Of a DNA stretch of 64,000 nucleotides, positions 54,092 through 62,850 are shown piece after piece. The stretch comes from Halarchaeum grantii (GTDB taxonomy: Archaea > Halobacteriota > Halobacteria > Halobacteriales > Halobacteriaceae). A model generated the notes under the pieces. It saw nothing but the letters and a program-made list of their open reading frames with translations, searched no databases and was not told where the DNA came from. The first letter of the stretch is position 1. The number at the start of each line of letters is the position of its first letter. The translations under genes and the position numbers were made by a program. Location of the stretch: the NCBI RefSeq assembly GCF_014647455.2, contig NZ_BMPF01000007.1, positions 1-64,000 on the forward strand. The letters run 5' to 3'.

Positions 54092-56273
54092 CGTCGTCCT
54101 TCCGGCGGCAGTCGGGTTCGGCGAGCAGCTCTCACAGTGGGCACTCAACCCAACGACGCCCGGCGGTGTCCTCCTCTACCTGCTCGTCGCGGTCGTCATC
54201 GTCGCTAGCGGGGTTGTCGCGTGGACGCGCTCGCAGGCACGTAGCGACGAGCCGACTGTCGAGTTCGCGGACGTTCTTGACGAGGGGACGCTCGAAGAGG
54301 GGCAGGCCGAAGGACGGCTGCTCGACGAAATCGCCGAGTCACACAAGACAGCGATTGCGCCAGCCGCCATCGAGTGGGAGACACGCGCGGCACACGTTGG
54401 CGAGCAGTGGACGTCGACGCTCTATATCGCGGAGTACCCTGACCATCCGACTGATGGCTACCTCAGCGACCTCTTCGAGCTGACCGATGTCGAGTTCGAC
54501 CTCACTGCGCATGTCACGCCGAAGAACCAGGAGCGCGCCCGCACTGAACTCGAAGAGATCGCTGACGACCTCCAAGTGGATGCAGACCTCGAGCAGAGCG
54601 TTCGTGGTGCGTATCTCCAAGAGCGCGCTGACGAGGCCGCAGCCACGTACAAGGCCGTTGAGAGCGGTGCGAACGTCTTCGACCACGGGCTGTTCATCAC
54701 GGTGCGCGCCGACGAGAAGGACGACCTGCAGGACGCCGTCCGCACCGTCAAGAGCACCCTTCGCGACGACCCCGCAAACCTCACACCGAAAACCGCGATC
54801 TGTCGGCAAGATGTTGCCCTCCAGTCCGCCGCACCGATCGGCGACAACGAGTTCGGCCGCGAGTCTATCGCCCTCGGTGGCGCCGTCGGCGCCCTCCTCG
54901 CGTCCCCCCATAACGCGACAATCCTCGAGGAGGGTGGCGTCGAGTTCGGCATCCACAAGGACAACCAGAGCCCCGTCGTCATCGACCCGTTCGACCGTGA
55001 CAACGGCTATGCGATGTTCACCGTCGGGGACACCGGCTCCGGGAAGTCGTTTGGCTCGAAGCAGAACTTCATCCGCTCGATCGAACAGGACCGCGACCGC
55101 ATCGGCATCGTCCTCGAGCCGCTCAACAACTGGGCGGGTGTTTCGGAAGCGCTCGACGCCCAGCGAATCACTGTGGGTGGAACGCTCGGCCTGAATCCCC
55201 TCGAAATCCGCCAGACGCCTGAGCACGCGCAGCGGGCGATGGGTGAGGACGCGAGTCCATTCAACGAGAAACTCGACGACGCGATGAGCTTTCTCACCAA
55301 CTTCTTCGCCCTACGGGGGATTTCGCTTGGTGACCGGCGGACGACGCTCGAACTCGGACTACGGACTGCGTACGCCCGACAGGGTATCACCGACGACATC
55401 ACGACGCACGATAATCCGAGTCCGACGATTCGGGATATGCTCGACGTCTTCGAGGAGATGGTTGAAGCCCCCGAGGAGTTCGTCGTCCGCTCCGAATCTG
55501 AGGCCGAAAAACTGCAAGCCGACGCGACGTGGCTCCTTGACCAGCTCCGGCCCTTCGAGGCGGAAGGCCGGCACGCGAATCTTGGGAAGGAGTCTGCCTT
55601 CGACATTCGGGATGAGAAGACGATCTATCTCGACCTCGCCCAACAGGAGGGGAGTGTGGACTCCAGTACAGCACTCACGATGCAACTCCTCATCTCACTC
55701 GTCTACGAGCGCGCAAAGGAGACCGAGAAGGAGGTCGTGTTCGTCATCGACGAGGCCAGATATATCATGCAGGATGCCGCGAGTCTCGCATTTCTCGAGA
55801 CGGTGTTCCGCCATCACCGCCACCACGATCTCTCGATTCGCCTCGTGACGCAGACGGTTGACGAGTTCTTCGAGCACACCGAAGCCGAGGCGATTCTTGA
55901 TCAGTGTGCGGTCAAGCAGTTCCACCGCCTTGACGGAATGGACGAGGAGTGGGCCGACGAGTTCGGCCTGAACTACGCGCAGATGCGCTACGTCCAGGAC
56001 GCCGTTCCCGGCAACGAAGATGCTGGGTTCTCCGAAGCACTCGTCGGCGTCGACGGCGAGTGGCGCGGTATCCAGGTCGAGGCGATGCCCAAAGAGAAGC
56101 AGGTCATCGACTTCGACCCCACCACCCAAACTCGCGACGAACTCCCCGGCGCGACCAGCGACGAAGCTGATTCAGAGCTGGAGTCGATCCAGCAGCGACT
56201 CGCCGAGAAAACTGGCAACTCGACTGACGACGCAGAACAGGTCGCGGAGACGGACGGTGGTCGCGATGAGTGA
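54084..56273 (+). CDS. VirB4/TraC/HerA-type conjugation ATPase
   Basis: 729 residues from ATG 54084 (MHNVVLPAAVGFGEQLSQWA); the GGAGG at 54073-54077 is well spaced for it, better than for ATG 54078. One N-terminal helix (VLLYLLVAVVIVASGVVAW), a VirB4 N-domain-like segment, then the ATPase: Walker A GDTGSGKS (about 315-322), Walker B VVFVIDEARYIM (Asp556-Glu557), and an LVTQTVDEFFEH stretch. It should energise assembly of the transfer machinery. Translation is coupled to both neighbours by overlaps (54084-54091 and 56266-56273). Confidence 0.85.
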   Translation: MHNVVLPAAVGFGEQLSQWALNPTTPGGVLLYLLVAVVIVASGVVAWTRSQARSDEPTVEFADVLDEGTLEEGQAEGRLLDEIAESHKTAIAPAAIEWETRAAHVGEQWTSTLYIAEYPDHPTDGYLSDLFELTDVEFDLTAHVTPKNQERARTELEEIADDLQVDADLEQSVRGAYLQERADEAAATYKAVESGANVFDHGLFITVRADEKDDLQDAVRTVKSTLRDDPANLTPKTAICRQDVALQSAAPIGDNEFGRESIALGGAVGALLASPHNATILEEGGVEFGIHKDNQSPVVIDPFDRDNGYAMFTVGDTGSGKSFGSKQNFIRSIEQDRDRIGIVLEPLNNWAGVSEALDAQRITVGGTLGLNPLEIRQTPEHAQRAMGEDASPFNEKLDDAMSFLTNFFALRGISLGDRRTTLELGLRTAYARQGITDDITTHDNPSPTIRDMLDVFEEMVEAPEEFVVRSESEAEKLQADATWLLDQLRPFEAEGRHANLGKESAFDIRDEKTIYLDLAQQEGSVDSSTALTMQLLISLVYERAKETEKEVVFVIDEARYIMQDAASLAFLETVFRHHRHHDLSIRLVTQTVDEFFEHTEAEAILDQCAVKQFHRLDGMDEEWADEFGLNYAQMRYVQDAVPGNEDAGFSEALVGVDGEWRGIQVEAMPKEKQVIDFDPTTQTRDELPGATSDEADSELESIQQRLAEKTGNSTDDAEQVAETDGGRDE

Positions 56274-59200
56274 GTACCTCTGTGTGACGCCGACCACGGA
56301 GGCAGTCGCCCCAGCGGGAGTTCCACGAATCCTTGAGAGCCTCCACAAACTCACGAATGAGGACTCAGGACTTGGAGCAAAGCTGAATCCGCTCTCGTCG
56401 TCGACGCCGCCGCGTTTCGAGTTCCTCGCGCTCAGCACGGGCGACGATGCACCAGTCGAGTTCTACTACAGCGCCGACGACTACCTCGACACTCTCGAGG
56501 AACGCCTACAGTCCGTCTATCCGGAGACATTCGACGTCGAACCCGTTGACCTCAACGTTGAGTCGCGGCTCATTCAGCCAGTCGAATACGCCCGTGCGGA
56601 ATTCATCGACGCCTACCAGCAGGACGCCCTCCAGTACGAATTCTCCGAGAACGAGCAATACACACTCACCGAAGACGGCGGGATTGAGGCACCGAGTGTC
56701 GATGTGACTGCGGACAGCGTGGTGTCGATCGACGATATCGCGCTCGAACTCGCGACTGGAGACGAGACGCCGATTGAGAAACCGACGCTAACGGAGGAGG
56801 GCACGATTCTTGCGCGTCCGGCAACCGATGCTGTCTCTCCATATGGTGTCCGCTGGCGGGGATCGGCGAGCCGGAAAGAGGACTGGATGACGTCCCTCGC
56901 GCCATTCACGGACGGCGAGGACGAGGAATCTCTGTCAGCGGTCGACCAGCCGGGTGCAGCGCTCGCGTCCCTCATCGACCACGTGAACGACGCGACGGAG
57001 CCACTTGCCTTCCAAGTGGTGTTCGAGCGGCGTGCGAACTGGCAGTCCGACGCCGATGTTCGGAAAGAAGATCTGATCGACGGCCGCGACACACTCGCTC
57101 AGCGACTGGTTGGTGACCTGCTTGCGTACGATCCGGAGTACGAAGACGAGCGACCGGACAGGAGCGAACTGAGTGATCGTGTCGTCCGGCGGCTCGACGC
57201 AATTCGGGCGACGAATCCACAGCGCTCGTTCACCGCCAACATCCGCGCAATCGGCGTCCCGACCAGTGACGACGGACAGGAATCGCTTGACGAACGACTC
57301 GCGTCGCTCGCTCCCGTTTTCGACCCACTCGACGGCCCCTTCTACCACGTCGACACCGAGCGGCTCCGCGAGAGTGGCTTCCGCCAGGCGAAAAAAGAGC
57401 AGAATGCACGAACGGCACTCCAGCGCCTCCTTGATGCGGAGCTAGTGACTGGACGTGGGAAGACACGTCCGGACTTCGTGTTGAGTGGGCGCGAACTCGC
57501 ACACTTCCTCCTCGTCCCCTCGTCCGAACAGCTCTCAATCGAAGGGTCGCGTGGGACGCGCGCCGAGCAGCAGAGTCGGAATCCGCTCGCCCGCCCGGAC
57601 CCCGACCTCATGAGCGAATTCCGCGAGGGGATGGCAATCGGCCGTGCACTCGACGACACCGGCACGCCCGAGGATACCCCGACGCGGCTCCCGCCGAGCC
57701 TTCTGCCAACTCACTATGGCCGGTTCGGGACGACCGGGGCCGGGAAGTCGAAGGCCCTGATCAATGACCTGCTCTCCCTCTACGCGAATACCGACGGGCC
57801 GACAATCCTCATCGACCCGAAGGGCGACGGGATGTCCGAGAACTATATGCGCGCCCACGCCGCCCGCTACGGACTCGACGACCTCGAAGAGAACGTCATC
57901 CACTTTGCCATCCCAGAATCGCTCCCCGGATTCTCCTTCTTCAATATCGAACCGGCTCTTGAGAACGGCGAGCGGCGTGCAGATGCCGTGCAGAAGAAGG
58001 CTGACCACTACGAGGAGATTCTCAAACTCGTCATGGGCCAGGAGCGCTACGAGCGCGCGACTGTCGCACCCGGCCTGATCAAGACGCTCATCAAGGCGCT
58101 CTTCGACGAGGAACACGGTCGTGAGAACGGCGAGTATCGCGAGTCGGAGAACTACTTCGCCCACCGCCAACTGGAGAACGCCCTTGACCAGCTCTGGGAG
58201 GCCGGCCCGCCACAGCCCGACCTGAGCGCGGCACCACAGTCGAGCGACGACGCGGTCACGCGCTCGCTACGCCGACAGCTGCAGGCGGACAAGACGACGT
58301 TCTCAAACATCATGGGCGGCGTCGGCAACCGTCTCTCGATGGTCTCGGACGACACGAACCTCCGCCGTATCTTCAACAACACCGAGCCACAGTTTGATTT
58401 CCGCGAGATTCTCGACGAGGATACGGTCGTCCTCTTCGACCTCGGCAATCTTCGCGAGGACGCCGCCCGTATCATGACGGGTGTCATCCTCACCAATCTC
58501 GAAGCCGCGCTCCAAGAGGAGAACCACGACGCCGCACGACGCCCGGAGGACTACGTGGTTAACCTCCTGATCGACGAGGCCGCCTCCGTCGCCGTCTCCG
58601 ACATCATGAACAACCTCCTCGAGCAGGGACGGAGTTTCCGTCTCTCGGTTGGGTTGTCGATGCAGTTCCCCGAGCAGATGAAGGCCGAAGGCGGCCGGCG
58701 CGCCTACCTGAACGTCCTGAACAACATCGGCAGCCCCCTCGTCGGGAAGATTAGTGTTGACCGAGAACTCGCGCAAGCGATGGCTCACGAAGAGATGGAT
58801 CCGGAGGCGTTCGCAAACCGGATTCGCTCACTCCCACGTGGGGAATGGGTTGCGAACCTCCCTAGCCCCGTCTTCGGTGAGACTGGGCCGTATCCGTTCA
58901 GTCTCGCCCCACTCCCAATCCCGGACGGCCACCCTGAGAGTGACCAACCGTTGACTCCGGACGAGGAGGCACGCTTCGAGGACGTGCTCACGCGAATCCA
59001 CGACAACGTTGAGGAGACCTATGGCGTCACCGAGGACGAGACACCGACGACGCAGCCGCCCGCGGAACTCGGCGAGCTGCTTGACGTCACGGACGGTGAG
59101 TTGGACGTTGCGCTCGCGAAGATCGTGCGCAGCGTCCAGTTACGAACGAATCGCCGCGACGGGAACGACTGGGTGGCGGTCGAAACCGTCGACGACGAAC

Positions 59201-60543
59201 TCCGTCGCCTCTTCGAGGACGCTGATGCGGACGCACCATCCTACGACGAGCTCTCGGCGGTGCGTCAGCGCTCGCGTTTCCTCGAGACGACCGTCGATAT
59301 GGACGCCGACGAGCTCGTCATCCGTCTTACCGAAGACGGCGAAGACGTCGCGACGCCCGAAACAGGGTCGGTGCAGTCTGCTGGCAGTGAGAAACACGAT
59401 ATGGCCCTCGAGCAGATCGAGCAAGAGTTGACCGCACAGGGATTCACCGTCTCGATCCTCACACAGGACGGCAGTGAGAAGCCAGACGCACGGGCAACCC
59501 ATCCTGACTTCGAGGAGCCGTTCGCAATCGAGGTTGAGACGACGACGCCCGGAAAGCCAGCGAAGGTACTCACGAACCTCCGCAAGGCACAGGAAGCCGG
59601 CGAAATCCCGCTCTTCGTCGTTCGTTCTGACGAGTCGCAGACCTACTGGGCCGAACGTGTTGAACAGACCCTCACCGAGCCTACGCGCGAACTCGAGTCG
59701 GGGGAGACACGCTTCTACACGACCGATGAGAGTATCACGTTCAACGGCGGCGCGACCGAAGATGGCGGCCTCACCGCTGTTCGTCCGGTTGGCGATAGCC
59801 AGCAGAACGTCTGGGCAGAGCGTGACGGGCAGGTCGTCTTGATTGATGGGGAGGGAACAGAATATCTCCGGGTTGACTCCGTTGATGACGTGTCGAAAGC
59901 CCGAGTACCGGCAGTCTACAGCTACGACTCGGCAGCCGACGAGTACGTCGTCTACGACCAGGATAGCCAGCGTGTCTATAGCACCAAAGAGGCGTTCTCC
60001 GACGACTGGACGAAGATCAAACGCCCGTTCGTGCCAGCTGATGATCTTCTGATACCCGAAATCCAGCCAGCCCATTACGCTATCCTAATCCTCTCGACAG
60101 AGGGCGAGTCGTTCGTCTATCGCGATGGGGAGATGACGCCGCTTGATGGTCTCTCACAGCTAACTCTCACGACTGAGCCCGCTGAGAATGCCTCACTATC
60201 CGAGGAGAATCTTCCTACAGAACAGTCGGTGCAGTCTAGCGAGACCGAGCACGTCGAGAAGCTAAGTGAATCGGAAATCGCGGACTTGGAAGGGAACCCA
60301 GATGAGGTGGTCGCGTATTTCGCGCGAACCCACCTCACGGAATCTCCGAATGCGTCTGAACGATCCGAGCGAGTCTACAATGTGTATCGGTCGTGGGTGG
60401 AAGATGCAGGACTCTCCCCGGACTCGAAGCGCTGGTTCACGCGACGGCTGAGGAACCACATCAACTTCGAGAGCATAGTCAAGAAACAGGGAGATGAAAC
60501 GGTTCGCCACTACGACGGGATCGAACTCACAGAGGCGGATTAG
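56266..60543 (+). CDS. VirD4/TraD-like coupling ATPase with nuclease-like C-terminal region
   Basis: 1425 residues from ATG 56266 (MSEYLCVTPTTEAVAPAGVP), overlapping the VirB4-like stop. The first ~450 residues are an N-terminal alpha/beta region. The motor domain follows: Walker A FGTTGAGKS (487-495), TILIDPKGDG, Walker B VVNLLIDEA (Asp770-Glu771), then the QFPEQMKAEGG sensor region, all as in VirD4/TraG/HerA coupling ATPases. Around 1055-1125 there is a restriction-endonuclease-like pattern (KPDARA, Asp1074; IEVETTTPGK, Glu1089/Glu1091), and the last ~90 residues form a helical domain. No transmembrane anchor is seen. It would bring DNA to the secretion channel; the nuclease-like part could process DNA or be degenerate. 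Confidence 0.8.
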   Translation: MSEYLCVTPTTEAVAPAGVPRILESLHKLTNEDSGLGAKLNPLSSSTPPRFEFLALSTGDDAPVEFYYSADDYLDTLEERLQSVYPETFDVEPVDLNVESRLIQPVEYARAEFIDAYQQDALQYEFSENEQYTLTEDGGIEAPSVDVTADSVVSIDDIALELATGDETPIEKPTLTEEGTILARPATDAVSPYGVRWRGSASRKEDWMTSLAPFTDGEDEESLSAVDQPGAALASLIDHVNDATEPLAFQVVFERRANWQSDADVRKEDLIDGRDTLAQRLVGDLLAYDPEYEDERPDRSELSDRVVRRLDAIRATNPQRSFTANIRAIGVPTSDDGQESLDERLASLAPVFDPLDGPFYHVDTERLRESGFRQAKKEQNARTALQRLLDAELVTGRGKTRPDFVLSGRELAHFLLVPSSEQLSIEGSRGTRAEQQSRNPLARPDPDLMSEFREGMAIGRALDDTGTPEDTPTRLPPSLLPTHYGRFGTTGAGKSKALINDLLSLYANTDGPTILIDPKGDGMSENYMRAHAARYGLDDLEENVIHFAIPESLPGFSFFNIEPALENGERRADAVQKKADHYEEILKLVMGQERYERATVAPGLIKTLIKALFDEEHGRENGEYRESENYFAHRQLENALDQLWEAGPPQPDLSAAPQSSDDAVTRSLRRQLQADKTTFSNIMGGVGNRLSMVSDDTNLRRIFNNTEPQFDFREILDEDTVVLFDLGNLREDAARIMTGVILTNLEAALQEENHDAARRPEDYVVNLLIDEAASVAVSDIMNNLLEQGRSFRLSVGLSMQFPEQMKAEGGRRAYLNVLNNIGSPLVGKISVDRELAQAMAHEEMDPEAFANRIRSLPRGEWVANLPSPVFGETGPYPFSLAPLPIPDGHPESDQPLTPDEEARFEDVLTRIHDNVEETYGVTEDETPTTQPPAELGELLDVTDGELDVALAKIVRSVQLRTNRRDGNDWVAVETVDDELRRLFEDADADAPSYDELSAVRQRSRFLETTVDMDADELVIRLTEDGEDVATPETGSVQSAGSEKHDMALEQIEQELTAQGFTVSILTQDGSEKPDARATHPDFEEPFAIEVETTTPGKPAKVLTNLRKAQEAGEIPLFVVRSDESQTYWAERVEQTLTEPTRELESGETRFYTTDESITFNGGATEDGGLTAVRPVGDSQQNVWAERDGQVVLIDGEGTEYLRVDSVDDVSKARVPAVYSYDSAADEYVVYDQDSQRVYSTKEAFSDDWTKIKRPFVPADDLLIPEIQPAHYAILILSTEGESFVYRDGEMTPLDGLSQLTLTTEPAENASLSEENLPTEQSVQSSETEHVEKLSESEIADLEGNPDEVVAYFARTHLTESPNASERSERVYNVYRSWVEDAGLSPDSKRWFTRRLRNHINFESIVKKQGDETVRHYDGIELTEAD

Positions 60544-60544
60544 T

Positions 60545-60880
60545 ATGAATTCTAACACCGATATTCCAGGTGTACGCCGTTGGCAATCTGCTCTATGGCG
60601 TATTCGCCGTAGGCAGCCAGTAGAAGCCGGGAAACGATACGTTACGACAGGTTACGATAGAATGACCCAACGTTACGACAGCGGTTACGACAGAATTCGG
60701 GCAGTAGAAGATATTCAACGTCCAGCTCGAGGGAGTTCGGGTACTCCGTTACGACAGAAGGCGACTAGTATAGATAGGGGGGTAGCCGTCGGAAACCGTC
60801 TTTGTCGGGCTTGGCGAGACTGGGAGAGTTGTTTGAACTCTGAGAGTGGTGTGAGTATGCAGGTGACCGGCGATGAGTGA
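60545..60880 (+). CDS. Doubtful ORF over the iteron cluster
   Basis: 111 residues from ATG 60545 (MNSNTDIPGVRRWQSALWRI). The product is very basic (Arg-rich), unlike resident proteins, and its middle is simply the translation of the GTTACGACAG repeats (YDRMTQRYDSGYDRIRAVED). It overlaps the primase-like start by 8 bp. It may be a real small DNA-binding protein, but a non-coding control region is more likely. Confidence 0.25.
   Translation: MNSNTDIPGVRRWQSALWRIRRRQPVEAGKRYVTTGYDRMTQRYDSGYDRIRAVEDIQRPARGSSGTPLRQKATSIDRGVAVGNRLCRAWRDWESCLNSESGVSMQVTGDE
60641..60757 (+). repeat. GTTACGACAG iteron-like direct repeats
   Basis: Five direct copies of GTTACGA[CT]AG at 60641-60650, 60651-60660, 60672-60681, 60684-60693 and 60748-60757. 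They lie between the coupling-ATPase gene and the primase-polymerase-like gene. Spacings of 10, 21, 12 and 64 bases are irregular, but all copies face the same way, as in plasmid iterons or a relaxase/initiator binding site. Confidence 0.75.
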
Positions 60881-62084
60881 GGAGTTTGATGTCGAGGTGG
60901 ACGACCTGCCAGCTGTGTTGCGGGAGCGCGAGCAGTGGGTTGGGTGGCGGGTCGAGGAGCGTGGTGGGAAGGCAACGAAGGTACCGGTGAATGCAGAGAC
61001 GGGTGGGTTTGGGTCGGCGACGGATGCGGTCACGTGGGCGGACGTGGCGACGGCGATTGGTGCGGTTGAGTCAGGGGAGGCAGATGGGATTGGGTTCGTC
61101 TTCACCGATGATGATTCGCTTGTCGGCGTTGACCTGGATGACTGCCGTGACCCTGAAACGGGCGCGGTTGCGGAGGACGCGCGGGACATCATCGAGCGGT
61201 TGGATTCGTATACGGAGGTTTCGCCGTCGGGGACGGGTTTCCACGTGCTTGTGGAGGGTGAGTTGCCGGCGGGGCGGAATCGGCGTGGGAGTGTGGAGTG
61301 CTACGAGACGGCGCGCTTCTTCACCGTGACCGCCGACCACGTTGCGGGGACGCCGACGCGGATTGCGCGCCGGCAGGACGCCCTACGGGGCATTCACCGT
61401 GAGTACGTCCAACCCGACGATGAAGGTGCGTCGACGGCTGATAACGCGACGTCGGAGACGGCAGGGGACGCAACGCCGCCGAGCGACGTCGACTTGGAAG
61501 ACGAGGAGTTGGTGGAGAAGGCGATGGCGGCGTCGAATGGAGCGAAGTTCGAGCGGTTGTGGAACGGCCGAATTGGTGGGTACGACAGTCAGTCGGAGGC
61601 GGATATGGCGTTTTGTTGTCTCTTGGCGTTCTGGACGGGTGGTGATCAGGCGCAGATGGATCGGCTCTTCCGCGAATCGGGGTTGCTGCGTGAGAAGTGG
61701 GATGAAGTCCACTACGCGGACGGCTCGACCTACGGCGAGAAGACGATTGAGCGCGCCGTCCAGCAGACCTCCGAGTTCTACGAACCCGAGACAGCGCAGA
61801 CGGACGAGCGGACAACGTCGAGCAGGCAGCGCGCGTCGTCACGTGAGGAGCGCGGGGAGGCATACCTCCGGGAGAAGAATCGGGTGTTAGCCGACCGTGT
61901 CGAGACGCTCGAAGCGACGCTTGAGGAGAAAGACGAGCGCATCGCGGAGTTAGAGGCAACGGTCGAAAACCTCCGAGACGAGTTGGAGGAAGCGAGGACG
62001 GACGCAGATACCGAAGCGGACTCTGGGGAGGAGCCAGCGTCGTCGATGTGGAAGCAGACGAGAAACTGGTTCGGGTCGAACTAG
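60873..62084 (+). CDS. Primase-polymerase-like replication protein (NrS-1-like AEP)
   Basis: 403 residues. The N-terminal ~160 residues form an archaeo-eukaryotic primase-like domain: DLPAVLREREQWVGWRVEER, the catalytic GVDLDDC (Asp87, Asp89), SPSGTGFHVL with His124 and ARFFTVTADHV. Residues ~205-310 (KFERLWNGRIGGYDSQSEAD, YGEKTIERAV) match the helical domain that follows AEP in phage NrS-1-type polymerases. A coiled coil (about 325-385) ends the protein. There is no helicase domain. It could prime replication or the complementary strand after transfer, in keeping with its place behind the conjugation genes. Confidence 0.75.
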   Translation: MSEEFDVEVDDLPAVLREREQWVGWRVEERGGKATKVPVNAETGGFGSATDAVTWADVATAIGAVESGEADGIGFVFTDDDSLVGVDLDDCRDPETGAVAEDARDIIERLDSYTEVSPSGTGFHVLVEGELPAGRNRRGSVECYETARFFTVTADHVAGTPTRIARRQDALRGIHREYVQPDDEGASTADNATSETAGDATPPSDVDLEDEELVEKAMAASNGAKFERLWNGRIGGYDSQSEADMAFCCLLAFWTGGDQAQMDRLFRESGLLREKWDEVHYADGSTYGEKTIERAVQQTSEFYEPETAQTDERTTSSRQRASSREERGEAYLREKNRVLADRVETLEATLEEKDERIAELEATVENLRDELEEARTDADTEADSGEEPASSMWKQTRNWFGSN

Positions 62085-62164
62085 TCACGTACAGGCTCAC
62101 ATGAGTGTGACTGAGCCTGATTCTCAAACACCGAATTTCAGTTGGAGCAGCATTCGATGACAAG

Positions 62165-62182
62165 GGCTCTGTTGAAATCCTT
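62165..62182 (+). repeat. Orphan IS terminal sequence
   Basis: GGCTCTGTTGAAATCCTT, the same motif as at 42821 and in the 64-bp repeats at 19861 and 32056. No matching second end is present within 1 kb, so it is a left-over end. Confidence 0.5.
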
Positions 62183-62270
62183 ATCCACTACAAGATTGAG
62201 GAGATATTCGTTAGATACAGGAACGACTGGACCACGGATTCGACCACGATCGATATCGTTCGCGCTCTAA

Positions 62271-62441
62271 CTCGACTACTCCGGCAGTTACTGGGTGACG
62301 AACGAACAGTTCGAGACAGCGTTAGAGTGTATCGAACTGCACGAGGTGGGAATGTCGTGGCGTCAGATCGAGGACGAACTCGCCATCAACAAGGATACCG
62401 TTTGCCGGATTTACGGTTCCAGACGGACCTTGTGGGGTTGA
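62271..62441 (+). pseudogene. HTH fragment of a mobile-element protein
   Basis: After an in-frame TAA at 62268 the frame reads TNEQFETALECIELHEVGMS followed by WRQIEDELAINKDTVCRIYG and stops at 62441. This is a recombinase/transposase-type helix-turn-helix. Neither a start nor a catalytic domain is present. The opposite strand is used as the false C-terminus of the 62322-62789 gene. Confidence 0.45.
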
Positions 62442-62789
62442 AGCACGCCAGCACTTGTTCGTGTTCTCGTAGGGTGTGCCGTCGCGGAGCTCGTAGCCCT
62501 CGCCGAGAATACGGTAGTGGAAGCCACGCGGCTGGATTTCGGGCTCGCCCTCCTGCTCGTAGATGTCGGCGAACCACTCGGCCTTCTCACGGTCTGCGTT
62601 CGAGATGTAGGCGGTGTCGTTCTGCCGGGAGAGCGCGAGCGAGTCCTCTACGTTCGTGTCGCCGCCGTCGCGTCGGTCCGCGGCGGCAACCTCCTTCAAC
62701 TGCTCGCGGAGGTTGAGGAGGTCGCGACCGTCCTCGATTAGGTCGCCGAGGCTCGACGTCGCGATGTCGAGGCTGGTGGGGTCGGACAT
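62322..62789 (-). pseudogene. N-terminal part of a topoisomerase VI-A/Spo11-like plasmid protein, truncated
   Basis: ATG at 62789 (MSDPTSLDIATSSLGDLIED). A helical start is followed by SNADREKAEWFADIYEQEGE and RGFHYRILGEGYELRDGTPY ENTNKCW, the HTH-like block seen at the front of haloarchaeal plasmid proteins with a Spo11/TopoVI-A-like core. After this, at about 62460, the frame runs antisense through the HTH remnant and ends at 62322, so about 110 native residues remain and the toprim core is lost. Confidence 0.5.
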
Positions 62790-62850
62790 ACGCAGATGGA
62801 CGTCCTCGCGGCCTATAAGCCCGCCCTCAAAGTCAACGCTAACCGGGTAT

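Noticed and set aside
61321-62163. 280-residue minus-strand frame over the primase-like gene
   Set aside because: Pro/Ser/Arg-rich, low-complexity, fully antisense to a gene with clear catalytic motifs.
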